Origin: Microbacterium sp. SY138
GTDB lineage: Bacteria > Actinomycetota > Actinomycetes > Actinomycetales > Microbacteriaceae
Length of the DNA stretch: 64,000 nucleotides
NCBI RefSeq assembly: GCF_039729145.1
Contig: NZ_CP155793.1
Span: 2,728,001 to 2,792,000, forward strand
Direction of reading: 5' to 3'
Numbering within the stretch: the first letter of the stretch is position 1; every line of letters begins with the position of its first letter. The translations under genes were made by a program, and so were the position numbers. The notes under the pieces were generated by a model that was not told where the DNA came from, ran no database searches, and saw only the letters and a program-made list of their open reading frames with translations. Shown piece after piece: positions 24,543-33,349 of the stretch.

Positions 24543-25576
24543 ATGTACAGTCGAGCTCGACGAGTCTCTGGCATGGGTCGTCTTCTGGTTCCGGATGCAC
24601 TCCGCGGGTTCGCGATTGTCGCGATGCTCATCGCGCACGCGGCTCCTTTCGTGCCGAACGCACCGTGGGCGGTGCAGTTCATCACCGCGAACTTCAGCAG
24701 TGTCGCGTCGCCGCTCTTCGCGCTCGTCATGGGCATGTCGGCGGAGCTTGTGTGGCGACGCGGCGGCCCCGTGGGGGTGACGTTGCTGCAGCAGACTCTG
24801 CGTGGCCTGTTCCTCATCGTCCTGGGTGTGTGGATGGCCACGTGGGGCTCTGGCTGGCGGTCATCCTCAGCTACCTTGGACTGCTCATCATCATCGGCGC
24901 GCCCCTTCTACTCCTGCGCAGCTCAGTCGTGATCGCCGCGACTGCGGTCCTCTTCCTAGCCAGTCAGCCATTGCTGAGCGTCGCACGCACCTGGATTTGG
25001 GTCTACACCGCGCCACCGCCCGTACGTGAGGTCATGACCTGGATGTTCCTCGGCCCTCAGTATCGGGTGGTCAACCTGTTACCGATGTTCCTCATCGGCG
25101 CCCTGTTGATCCGTCACGGCTTGAAACGCGATCGCTTGTTGTGGATCATGGCGGCCGTGGCACCGTTGGCGTATCTTGCCTGGGGGTTCGGGCAGCGCTT
25201 CGGCACGGTGTTGTCCGGGGACTACCTGGACTCTCTGAGAGATATTGGCCTGGTGTTCGCCGTCTACGTCTGCGTTGTACTTGGGGCTAATGCACGGCGG
25301 GAGCATACAGAGCGCTTTTGGGGCGCTGTCTTTGTTCCCCTGTCCGCGTGCGGTCGGGTGGCGTTGTCCCTGTACATACTGCACGGCGGCCTCATCGCAC
25401 TCTGGAGTAACGCGTATGGCCGCCCGGTCGAGAACTTCTACTTGGGCTGGCTGGTGATCGTTCCGGGCATGATCGTGGTGGGTTGGCTGTGGTGGCGGTT
25501 CGTCGGAACTGGCCCAGTTGAATGGGTGATGGGCTGGCTCAGCGGACGTCCCAAGACTTCCTCGTTTCGCCGGTAG
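24543..25576 (+). pseudogene. DUF1624/HGSNAT-like membrane acyltransferase, frameshifted
   Basis: The N-terminal part (LLVPDALRGFAIVAMLIAHAAPF, FALVMGMSAEL) reads from ATG 24543 or 24573 until about 24845; the remainder (AVILSYLGLLIIIGAPLLLL through WWRFVGTGPVEWVMGWL) continues one frame over. DALRGFAI and the multi-span layout with a terminal GPVEW motif match DUF418/DUF1624-type membrane proteins. A one-base shift near TGGATGGCCACGTGGGGCTC disrupts it. A real lesion or a sequencing error would look the same. It is not related to metal resistance in any obvious way. Confidence 0.7.
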
Positions 25577-25642
25577 AACAAGCGCGTGGCTCACGGGTTC
25601 GCAAGGAATCTCGATTGGTAGGGCTGGTAGCATCCTGAGGTC

Positions 25643-26113
25643 ATGGTCGTCCACGGTCGCACTCGCAACTGCGCCAGCCGCACCGACGATTTCCTGATAA
25701 CGAAGATCATTACAGCCCTCGGACTGGCGCTTCTTCTCGTTGTCGGAGCATGGCCGGGCGGCCATCGTGACGCGACGGATGCGACTCAGTATCTGAGCAC
25801 GACATCCTCGTCGTCACTAGGGACGCCTTCGACTGGCCAGGTTTCGGCTGGTTCGGATGAAAGGGTTGTCGGCACGACCGCCGAACAGGTCGTGGCCGGG
25901 GATACCGCGAACGACATCGTGATCGGCGTTGCCGGGTGCCTCTTGGGTATCCTCTGCTGCTTCTTGGGGCTCATCGTCACGCGGACCTTCCGCCGTCACG
26001 TCCCCTCTCACGTTCGCGAACGTTTGCCGCGCGCACCATCACCGGCGGCCATGACGGGGCGCCTGTTCGCCTTGCCTCCTTCTCTCACACAGCTTTCTCT
26101 GTCGCGGACCTGA
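25643..26113 (+). CDS. two-span membrane protein with PPSLT...SRT C-terminus
   Basis: 156 residues: membrane spans at about 20-36 (IITALGLALLLVVGAWP) and 92-112 (IVIGVAGCLLGILCCFLGLIV), a Thr/Ser-rich exposed loop, and the terminal LPPSLTQLSLSRT. That ending matches the DUF6153-like proteins at 18276 and 46448 although the rest is diverged and the CXXC is missing, so it looks like a distant third member. It precedes the DsbA-like gene by 72 bases and probably opens the large envelope operon. Confidence 0.6.
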   Translation: MVVHGRTRNCASRTDDFLITKIITALGLALLLVVGAWPGGHRDATDATQYLSTTSSSSLGTPSTGQVSAGSDERVVGTTAEQVVAGDTANDIVIGVAGCLLGILCCFLGLIVTRTFRRHVPSHVRERLPRAPSPAAMTGRLFALPPSLTQLSLSRT

Positions 26114-26185
26114 CTCTGGCGGCGCCATCTCTTCGATGGCGCTCCACTGATCGTCCTCGTTCGTTGTGTGTGTCTGGAGTGTCTA

Positions 26186-26850
26186 TGAAATCTTCCGTGA
26201 AAGCGGTACTCGTCACCGTGGCTATCGCCGTGGTGTTGCTGATAATCGCGCTGGTCTTCGTCCTCACCAATCAGAGTCGAGCCGCCGCACCCGAGACGGG
26301 GACCGCTGACGGTCCCCAGGTCGTCCGTGAGAACTCGCATGTCCTCGATGACGGTGGAGAAGGGGCGGTGACGGTTGTCGAGTTCCTCGATTTCGAGTGC
26401 GAGGCATGCGGTGCTTTCTATCCGCTCGTCGAGGATCTCCGCGGCAAGTTCGATGGCGAGATCACGTACGTGATCCGCTACTTCCCGCTGCCGGGTCACT
26501 TCAACTCGAAGAACGCCGCAATCGCTGCCGAAGCCGCAGCACAGCAGGGACGGCTGGAAGACATGTATCACCGCCTGTTCGAGACGCAGCCTCAATGGGG
26601 TGAGGCTCAAGAGTCGCGTGCGGACCTGTTCCGGGGGTTTGCGGAGGAGCTCGGATTGGACATGGCCGCGTTCGATGATGCTGTCGCTGATCCTGCGACA
26701 GCAGAACGAGTCCAGTTCGATCTAGACGAGGGTGAGCAGCTCGGTGTCAGCAGTACCCCCTCGTTCTTCATCGATGGGGAGCCTGTCGTGCTGGAAACGT
26801 GGACCGACCTGGAGGACAGCATCGAAGCCGCGGTGAACGGTGCTGAATGA
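26186..26850 (+). CDS. DsbA-family membrane-anchored thiol oxidoreductase
   Basis: 221 residues from ATG 26186. An N-terminal anchor (AVLVTVAIAVVLLIIALVFVL) is followed by a thioredoxin domain with active site CEAC in FLDFECEACGAFYP, the inserted helical domain, and the cis-Pro loop GVSSTPSFFIDG. It faces the outside and oxidises or isomerises exported protein thiols, probably those of copper and cytochrome assembly proteins in this operon. It overlaps the next gene by ATGA. Confidence 0.9.
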
Positions 26851-27836
26851 TGGCGCGTTCGCTATCGCACCGTCGCGTCATCATCGTCGGCGCCGGGCAC
26901 TCCGGATTGGCTGTGGCCGCCGCGCTCAGGGCCTCCGGGCTTGAGCCACAGAAGGACTTCGTGATCATCGATTCTGCACCCCCTGGTCAACGAAGCTGGA
27001 CTACACGGTGGCAGTCGATGAAACTGCGCAGCGCGGCACGCCACAGTGTCGTCCGCGGGTTCCCTTTCCCGGGCGATGGAGACCGTCATCCGAGTGCGGA
27101 TGAGATGTCCGATTACCTGTCTTCGGTGGAGAGAGCCCTCGGTGTGAAAACGGTGTGGGGCACCCGTGCGCTGGGAGTCGCCCGGTTGGGCGACGGATCC
27201 ACGCTGCATTTGTCGACCTCCGCCGGGGAGGTGCAAACCCGAAATGTGGTCTGTGCAACGGGTGCTGCCGCAGTGCCGCGCATACCGGGCTGGCGCCAGG
27301 AACTGGCAGTCCCCGGTGCTGTGCTGCATTCCAGCCAGTACCTCTACCCCGCGCAGATACCTCCCGGCCGCGTGTTGATCGTTGGCGGTGGATACAGCGG
27401 AGTGGAGATTGCTGAAGAATTGGCTTCCTCCCACGACGTCACCCTCTCGACTCGAGCGGAACCCTCACGGGTATCAGAGCGGCCCGTCTGGTCAAGGCTG
27501 CGACGTAAGGGTCCAATGTCCGAGGCACGCCCCCGCGTAGATTCGACAGACGTCACTCATGCCGCCGCCGTAACAGAGGTTCACGGAGACACTGTGATGT
27601 TCGCCGATGGGGCGTCTATGAAGCCGCATTCCGTGATCCTTGCGACCGGGTACACGCCGGCAGACGCATGGCTACCCGATTCGGAGCCGCCCGGTCAGTC
27701 TTTGCAGGTCAGTGCACGCATCCCGGGACTATTCACTGCTGGCATGCCGCGATACTCCCGAGCGGATGCGGACACCCTCGCTGGGGCGGGTCGCGATGCG
27801 GCGACCGTCGCCCGGCTCATCGTTGGACGGCCGTAA
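26847..27836 (+). CDS. NAD(P)/FAD-dependent oxidoreductase, CzcO-like flavoprotein
   Basis: 329 residues. FAD-binding GAGHSGLAVAAAL near residue 15, an NADPH-binding GGGYSGVEIAEEL in the middle, and the ATGYTPADAW stretch of flavin monooxygenase-like proteins. The family includes proteins called CzcO found beside cation-diffusion-facilitator genes, as is the case here (the CDF gene starts 10 bases downstream). Substrate unknown. The length is short for flavin monooxygenases but typical of the CzcO group. Confidence 0.8.
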   Translation: MMARSLSHRRVIIVGAGHSGLAVAAALRASGLEPQKDFVIIDSAPPGQRSWTTRWQSMKLRSAARHSVVRGFPFPGDGDRHPSADEMSDYLSSVERALGVKTVWGTRALGVARLGDGSTLHLSTSAGEVQTRNVVCATGAAAVPRIPGWRQELAVPGAVLHSSQYLYPAQIPPGRVLIVGGGYSGVEIAEELASSHDVTLSTRAEPSRVSERPVWSRLRRKGPMSEARPRVDSTDVTHAAAVTEVHGDTVMFADGASMKPHSVILATGYTPADAWLPDSEPPGQSLQVSARIPGLFTAGMPRYSRADADTLAGAGRDAATVARLIVGRP

Positions 27837-27845
27837 AGGAGCACC

Positions 27846-28760
27846 ATGACAGAAACAGGACACAGTCACGGTATTGGTGACGCCACTCCCCGCAATCGCC
27901 TAGTCATCGCGTTCGCGATCACCTCTTCGGTCTTCATCATCGAAGTGATCGGGGCGATCATCACGGGCAGCCTCGCACTGCTCGTTGATGCCGCGCACAT
28001 GCTCACCGATGTCATCGGGTTGGCACTGGCCGTCACCGCTGCACATCTGATGAACCGTCCCCCGACTGCCAAATACACCTTCGGTCTTCAACGCACGGAG
28101 GTGCTCGGTGCGCTCGCTCAAGCAGCTCTGCTGCTCGGAGTGGGCATCTTCGCGCTCGTGGAAGGCGTACGGCGGCTGTTCGAGCCGCCTGAGATCGCCT
28201 CGGGGAGCCTGCTGTTCTTCGGCATCGTCGGTCTCGTCGCCAATATCGCCTCCATGCTCGTGTTGTTCAGCGGCCGCGGACGCAATCTCAACATGCGCGC
28301 CGCGTTCCTCGAGGTCGTCAACGATGCCCTCGGTTCCGTCGGCGTCATCGCCAGCGCCATCCTCATCGCCGTTTTCGGGTGGTATCAGGCGGACGCCGTC
28401 GCGGGCGTCTTGATCGCGCTGCTCATCATTCCCCGCACCCTGATCCTGTTGCGAGCATCCGGTCGGGTGCTGTTGGAGTCCACACCTGCCGGCCTCGATC
28501 TCGAGGATGTCCGCCGCCACATCCTTGCCCTTCCGCACGTGGTCGCGGTGCACGACCTCCACGCAACCCAGGTCTCGACCGACCTCCCCACGCTCACCGC
28601 CCATGTGGTGGTCGATGACACCGTCACGATGGAAGCTTCCGCCGCACTGCTGACATCACTTCAGCAATGCGTCAGCGAACACTTCGCCGTGAGCATCGAA
28701 CACTCCACCTTCCAGATCGAACCCGAATCCCACCCCGGAGAGCACGACACCCATGCATAA
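27846..28760 (+). CDS. czcD: cation diffusion facilitator (CzcD-like)
   Basis: 304 residues. Six membrane spans; the TM2 metal site DAAHMLTD fits the CDF HxxxD motif. In TM5 the usual HxxxD is NDALGS, so one His ligand is replaced by Asn, which can change metal choice. His-rich ends (TGHSHG, HPGEHDTHA) suit Zn/Co/Cd binding. It exports divalent cations by proton exchange. The stop overlaps the copC start. Confidence 0.88.
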   Translation: MTETGHSHGIGDATPRNRLVIAFAITSSVFIIEVIGAIITGSLALLVDAAHMLTDVIGLALAVTAAHLMNRPPTAKYTFGLQRTEVLGALAQAALLLGVGIFALVEGVRRLFEPPEIASGSLLFFGIVGLVANIASMLVLFSGRGRNLNMRAAFLEVVNDALGSVGVIASAILIAVFGWYQADAVAGVLIALLIIPRTLILLRASGRVLLESTPAGLDLEDVRRHILALPHVVAVHDLHATQVSTDLPTLTAHVVVDDTVTMEASAALLTSLQQCVSEHFAVSIEHSTFQIEPESHPGEHDTHA

Positions 28761-29421
28761 ACGCCTCTCGGCACGCACCACTGCCGTCCTCACCACCCTG
28801 TTGTTGTCGGCATCCGTCGTACTCGGGACTGCATCTCCGGCCGCCGCTCATGACGACTTCGTCTCGTCGTACCCCACCGCCGACTCGACAATCAACGGCT
28901 CTCCCGACGAGATCTCTCTGATGTTCACCGGAACCGTCACCGGTGGTGACGACGCAACGGTCGTCGAGGTTATCGATGAAAGCGGAGCAAACGTCGCCGT
29001 CGACCCGCCAACGGTGAGCGGTGACTCGATCACTCAACACCTCTCCCCCGACGCCGCAACCGGTATCTTCACCGTCCGCTGGAAGACCATCTCTGCCGAC
29101 GGACACCCGATCAGCGGAGAGTACGTGTACACCGTCGCACCCGCGACGGGCACGGAAATCAGCACACCGACCGCAAGCCCCACCCCTGAAACCTCCCCAA
29201 CGGAGGAACCAGAACCGGCCCGACCCGCGCAAACATACGGTGGCACGGCATCCGGCGGCGGCGCTTTCGAACTGCTACCCCTGTTCTTCCTCTCGGGTCT
29301 GGCACTGATTCTGGGGATCGGCGTCGTGGGAGTAGTTATGGCCGGGCGCCAGCGTCACCAGCGCGACCGTGCACAGGCCGCCAAAGATGCCGCGGCTGCG
29401 GAGAACGACGCCGATGCGTGA
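28753..29421 (+). CDS. copC: CopC-domain copper-binding protein, C-terminally anchored
   Basis: 222 residues. Signal peptide ending AAA|HDDFVSSYPTADS, where the new N-terminal His is the known CopC copper ligand. The CopC beta-barrel ends WKTISADGHPISGEYVYTV with the conserved DGHP. A threonine/proline linker leads to a membrane anchor (LLPLFFLSGLALILGIGVVGVVM) and a basic tail. It binds Cu(II) outside the membrane and may pass it to CopD. Starts by overlapping czcD and ends overlapping lspA. Confidence 0.9.
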   Translation: MHKRLSARTTAVLTTLLLSASVVLGTASPAAAHDDFVSSYPTADSTINGSPDEISLMFTGTVTGGDDATVVEVIDESGANVAVDPPTVSGDSITQHLSPDAATGIFTVRWKTISADGHPISGEYVYTVAPATGTEISTPTASPTPETSPTEEPEPARPAQTYGGTASGGGAFELLPLFFLSGLALILGIGVVGVVMAGRQRHQRDRAQAAKDAAAAENDADA

Positions 29422-29953
29422 TCGATTCCGCCGGTCGGCCGTGATGCTCATCGTCGCCGCCATCGTCATCCTGATCGATCAAGGCACCAAAACCCTTGCT
29501 CTGAACACGTTGCGGCAAGATGCGCGTATACCGCTGATCGGTGACTGGCCCGGTCTTCAACTGGCCTTCAACCCCGGGGCGATCTTCTCGCTCGGAGAAG
29601 GCTCCACATGGGTCATCACCGTCATTGGGGTCGCTGTCACCGCGGTCCTTATCGGCGCCGCCACCCGAGCCCGGAACATGTGGTCGGCGGTCGGTTTCGG
29701 TTTCATCGTGGGAGGTGCGATCGGGAACCTCATCGACCGCTTGTTCTCGCCGCCCGCGTTCGGAATCGGGCACGTCACCGACTTCCTCGCGTACGGGAAC
29801 CTGTTCATCGGCAACCTCGCCGATGTCGCTCTCGGCATCGGTGCCGTGTTCCTCATCGTCGCGGGTCTGCGCACGAGCCGTCGCCGGCAAGACCCCGCAT
29901 CCCGCCCCGATCCCGTCGACCCTGTACCCGCCGAAGAAACGGTTCACCCATGA
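29414..29953 (+). CDS. lspA: second accessory lipoprotein signal peptidase II
   Basis: 179 residues from ATG 29414. Motifs are canonical: ILIDQGTKTLAL, FNPGAIFSLGEG, GNLIDRLFSPPAFGIGHVTDFLAYGN and FIGNLADV with both catalytic aspartates. Closer to a standard LspA than the cad-operon copy at 21026. It overlaps copC and the downstream DUF6804-like gene, embedding lipoprotein maturation in the copper operon. About 45 percent identical by eye to the first copy. Confidence 0.93.
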   Translation: MRDRFRRSAVMLIVAAIVILIDQGTKTLALNTLRQDARIPLIGDWPGLQLAFNPGAIFSLGEGSTWVITVIGVAVTAVLIGAATRARNMWSAVGFGFIVGGAIGNLIDRLFSPPAFGIGHVTDFLAYGNLFIGNLADVALGIGAVFLIVAGLRTSRRRQDPASRPDPVDPVPAEETVHP

Positions 29954-30285
29954 GTCCCAAAGAACGCGTCCCCTCCAAATATCAGCGGAACGCCCTGGCC
30001 CCCAGCCTCGTCGCCGCCGCGATCCTGTTCCTTGCACCGGCGCTTTTCCAGGCGAACTGGGCACCCCTCGTCCTCTTCATCGCCTCAATTTTCGGGCTGA
30101 TCATTGCGTGGTTTGCGCTGCAGGCACGCCACTGGTGGTGGATCCCGGTCTTCCTCGCGATCGCCGTGCTCTGGAATCCGGTGATGCCGTTCCCCTTCTC
30201 CGGTGTCGTATGGACCACAGCACAGCCCATCGCGGCCGTGGTGTTCCTGGCAGCGGGGGCGACGATCAGGGTGATCCGGAAGTGA
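29950..30285 (+). CDS. small four-span membrane protein (DUF6804-like)
   Basis: 111 residues from ATG 29950 (ATGA overlap). Hydrophobic segments APSLVAAAILFLAPALF, LVLFIASIFGLIIAWFALQ, WWWIPVFLAIAVLWNP and PIAAVVFLAAGATIRV. The WWWIPV...WNPV pattern resembles the family called DUF6804; function unknown. Its tight packing between lspA and ctaG suggests a role in the same envelope process. Confidence 0.65.
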   Translation: MSPKERVPSKYQRNALAPSLVAAAILFLAPALFQANWAPLVLFIASIFGLIIAWFALQARHWWWIPVFLAIAVLWNPVMPFPFSGVVWTTAQPIAAVVFLAAGATIRVIRK

Positions 30286-30310
30286 GCGGCGTGAGCTTCG
30301 TGTCACGACC

Positions 30311-31261
30311 ATGCGTGTGAGCGACGAGATCCCCAACAGCCCCCCGTCGCTGCAGGCGTTCCTCGCACCGGCCGATATTCCGCTTCCGGTGCTGCCCGTC
30401 GTCGCCGGGATCATCGCCGCGCTGTATCTCGTCGGAGCAATCCGATTGTGGACGCACGGGCGTCGTTGGCCCGTGTGGCGGACGGTCAGCTTCCTGCTTG
30501 GGTGCGCTCTCCTTGCGGCGGTCACCGGTCTGGGCGTTGAAACGTATGGCCAGGCGCTGGTGTCCGTTTTCATGTTCCAGCAGCTCACTTTGATGATGAT
30601 GGTGCCGCCGTTACTGGTCCTCGGCTCTCCCGGAACCCTTCTTCTGCGAGCAACGCCGCATCATGGAGCGGGACGGGCAGTCCTCCAAGCGGCCCATGGT
30701 GCTCTTCGAAACCCGGCCGCGAGATGGGTACTCAGTCCGTGGGCCACTGTCCCGCTCTACCTGTTCGCGTTCTACGGCATCTACCTTGCGGGTGCTGCCG
30801 ATGCCATCCTCACCATGCCCGGGGGTCACGTCGCGCTCGAGGTCGGATTCCTCCTCGCCGGCATGCTGTTCACCATCCCGATCTTGTCCTCCGATCCTCT
30901 GCCAGTCAGGTTGGGTCATGCTGCGCGTGCGCTGGACGTGTTTGCCGAAGCCGCGCTGCATGCGTTCTTCGGGGTATTCCTGATGATGGCCAGTACGATC
31001 CTGGTCGGCTCGTTCGTCGCTCCCACAGAGGCGCTGGGCATCGATCCCCTCGCCGACCAACAGCTTGCCGGCGCCCTGGCATGGTCCTACGGTGAAGCCC
31101 CGACCGTGCTGATGTTGATCTACGTGATGCATCGTTGGTTTCGCAGCGACACTGCTCGTGCGGCCGCGGCCGACCGGTACGTCGACGTGCATGGGAACGC
31201 CGACCTCGACTCGTACAACGCCTACCTGAAAAAACTGAGCTCTCATGACCGTGACCGCTGA
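30311..31261 (+). CDS. ctaG: CtaG-type cytochrome c oxidase assembly protein
   Basis: 316 residues with seven hydrophobic segments. VFMFQQLTLMMMVPPLLVLGSP and the WATVPLYLFAFYGIYLAG and EVGFLLAGMLFTIPILSSDPLP blocks match the caa3-type CtaG family, proposed to deliver copper to cytochrome oxidase. A second CtaG domain is fused to CopD at 33346. The stop lies inside the start of lnt. Confidence 0.88.
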   Translation: MRVSDEIPNSPPSLQAFLAPADIPLPVLPVVAGIIAALYLVGAIRLWTHGRRWPVWRTVSFLLGCALLAAVTGLGVETYGQALVSVFMFQQLTLMMMVPPLLVLGSPGTLLLRATPHHGAGRAVLQAAHGALRNPAARWVLSPWATVPLYLFAFYGIYLAGAADAILTMPGGHVALEVGFLLAGMLFTIPILSSDPLPVRLGHAARALDVFAEAALHAFFGVFLMMASTILVGSFVAPTEALGIDPLADQQLAGALAWSYGEAPTVLMLIYVMHRWFRSDTARAAAADRYVDVHGNADLDSYNAYLKKLSSHDRDR

Positions 31262-32849
31262 CCCGTTGGTGAGACGCGCCCTCTCCGTTCGATCAAGGTG
31301 CGGCGACCACAGAGCGCGCGATGCGCGCCCGCCTGTTGCGGTGCCGTTTCCCGTAGCGATCGTCGCGTCCGCCATCGCAGGAGGAATACTGGATCTCGCG
31401 TACCCCGCATTCGGGTGGTGGCCCGCAGCGTTCGTAAGCGTAACCATCGGGCTGTGGACGCTCCGCGGACGATCCCTACCCGGGGGGTTCCTGATCTCCC
31501 TCATCTACGGCGCGGCCTTCTTCTTCACCCACGTGGTCTGGGTGTCACGGTTTCTCGGACCCATCCCGTGGGTTGCGCTGGCCGGCTTGGAATCGCTGCT
31601 GTTCGGTGCCGGCGGCGCGCTGATCGCACTCGCCTATCGAGTCACCACCACCCGGACCGGATACGGGTACCGCGCGATCACCCCCGTGCTCGTCGCCGGG
31701 GTGTGGGTGCTGCGGGAAACGCTGATGGGGAATGCGCCGTACACCGGGTTCCCGTGGGCGCGCGTCGGTTTCAGCCTCGCCGAAAGCCCGCTCGCGGAAG
31801 CTGCTTCCTGGATGGGAACAACCGGGCTGTCCTTCCTGACAGTCCTCGTCTGCGCGAGCGTCGTGGAAGCCCTCACCCTCCGCCGATGGCAACCGGGAGC
31901 AGCCGCCGCGATCACCGTCGTCGCCGCGATAGCCGTTCCTCTGTTCCCCACCGAGCAAGCGGGAAGCCTGCGCGTCGGATGGGTGCAGGGCAACGGCCCC
32001 AGCGGCTACTTCGACACCAAGACGACCGGTGACATCCTGCGCGCACAGGAAGAAGCGACCGCTCCTCTCCTGGGACGGGAGATGGATCTTCTCGTCTGGC
32101 CAGAAGGGGCCGTCGACGCCGATCCCCTGCGCGATGACATCGTCGCAGGCCGCCTGAATCAACTCGTGCAAAGTGTCGGCGCTCCGGCGCTGGTGAATGC
32201 GGCGACCACCCGTGGAGCCGACACGTTCAACACCTCCATCCTGTGGACGAGCGCCGGGCCGCAGCAGCTCCACGACAAGGCCAACCCTGTCCCTTTCGGC
32301 GAATACGTCCCCGACCGTTGGTTCTACGAAGCCATCGCCCCCGACCTCATCGGGCTGATTCAACGCGAGTACACGCCCGGCTCCAACACACCCCTCATGA
32401 ACGTTGGCGATGTCCCCATCGGTCTGGCGATCTGCTTCGACGTCATCTACGACGACGTCATCTACGAAAGCGCGTCATCTGGCGCGCAGATGTTCGTGTT
32501 TCAAACCAACAACGCGGACTTCAGAGGCACCGACGAGAACCTCCAACAGCTGGCCATCGCTCGCATGCGCGCGATCGAAACGGGGAGAAGTGCCGTGAAC
32601 GTCTCCACGACCGGGACCAGTCAAGTCCTCGGGAGCGATGGGCAGGTGTTGGCTCAGGTGGCGGTGGACACGACCGCGGCGAAGACCACCGAGGTCCCCC
32701 TCCGTACCGGCACGACCCTCGCTGTCGTGCTGATGCCGTGGCTCGGCTGGACGCTCAGTGTCGGAACCGTACTGGCCCTGCTCGTCATGTCGATCCGACA
32801 GCGGCACGCGGATGCTCACTCCCAGGGAGATGGATGGATGAAGTTGTGA
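31245..32849 (+). CDS. lnt: apolipoprotein N-acyltransferase
   Basis: 534 residues from ATG 31245. About six to seven membrane spans, then the nitrilase-like domain with catalytic triad Glu (LVWPEGAV), Lys (HDKANPVPFGEYVP) and Cys (AICFDVIYDDV). It adds the third acyl chain to the N-terminal cysteine of lipoproteins on the outer leaflet. As the third maturation gene in this window, it fits processing of the DUF305, BNR, DUF3515 and TlpA lipoproteins encoded nearby. Overlaps ctaG and the DUF3515 gene. Confidence 0.93.
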   Translation: MTVTADPLVRRALSVRSRCGDHRARDARPPVAVPFPVAIVASAIAGGILDLAYPAFGWWPAAFVSVTIGLWTLRGRSLPGGFLISLIYGAAFFFTHVVWVSRFLGPIPWVALAGLESLLFGAGGALIALAYRVTTTRTGYGYRAITPVLVAGVWVLRETLMGNAPYTGFPWARVGFSLAESPLAEAASWMGTTGLSFLTVLVCASVVEALTLRRWQPGAAAAITVVAAIAVPLFPTEQAGSLRVGWVQGNGPSGYFDTKTTGDILRAQEEATAPLLGREMDLLVWPEGAVDADPLRDDIVAGRLNQLVQSVGAPALVNAATTRGADTFNTSILWTSAGPQQLHDKANPVPFGEYVPDRWFYEAIAPDLIGLIQREYTPGSNTPLMNVGDVPIGLAICFDVIYDDVIYESASSGAQMFVFQTNNADFRGTDENLQQLAIARMRAIETGRSAVNVSTTGTSQVLGSDGQVLAQVAVDTTAAKTTEVPLRTGTTLAVVLMPWLGWTLSVGTVLALLVMSIRQRHADAHSQGDGWMKL

Positions 32850-33349
32850 AGTTCAAGATTCTCACCTTTACCGTGGCGGTATGCGCGCTGCTCGTGCTCA
32901 GCGGCTGCGCACCCACCGTCCACCTCGAGCCCGCAGCAAACGCGAATGACCCGCTGTGCGCGGAGGTCACCGTGCGACTACCGGACTCGATTGGCGATCA
33001 GGCTCGCGTCTGGACGGACGCTCAGGCCACGGCAGCATGGGGTACCCCCAGCAGCGTGCTCCTCACCTGCGGCTTGGAGGCCCCGGCCCCCACCACGCTG
33101 CAATGTGTCAGCTTGGGTGGCGTCGACTGGATCGTCGATGAGGAGGAGACCCCGAATCTGCGGCTCACAACCTACGGCCGGGAGCCGGCTGCCCAGGTGT
33201 ACGTGGACACCACCACCCTGTCTGCAGACACGGTTCTTGAATCTCTCGCCGGGGCGATCCAGCAACTCCCGAAGACCGGTGAATGCACGGCGCCTGTGAC
33301 GGAAGACCCAGACGTCGCGGACGATGAAACGGGAGGTTCCGCTCCATGA
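32846..33349 (+). CDS. DUF3515-like lipoprotein
   Basis: 167 residues from GTG 32846 (GTGA overlap with lnt); an ATG at 32834 would add four residues. Lipobox LSGC near residue 21. The mature part has conserved C...CGLEAPAPT and PNLRLTTYGR segments of DUF3515, a small actinobacterial extracytoplasmic family of unknown function. The gene overlaps the copD fusion by ATGA. Confidence 0.8.
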   Translation: MKFKILTFTVAVCALLVLSGCAPTVHLEPAANANDPLCAEVTVRLPDSIGDQARVWTDAQATAAWGTPSSVLLTCGLEAPAPTTLQCVSLGGVDWIVDEEETPNLRLTTYGREPAAQVYVDTTTLSADTVLESLAGAIQQLPKTGECTAPVTEDPDVADDETGGSAP

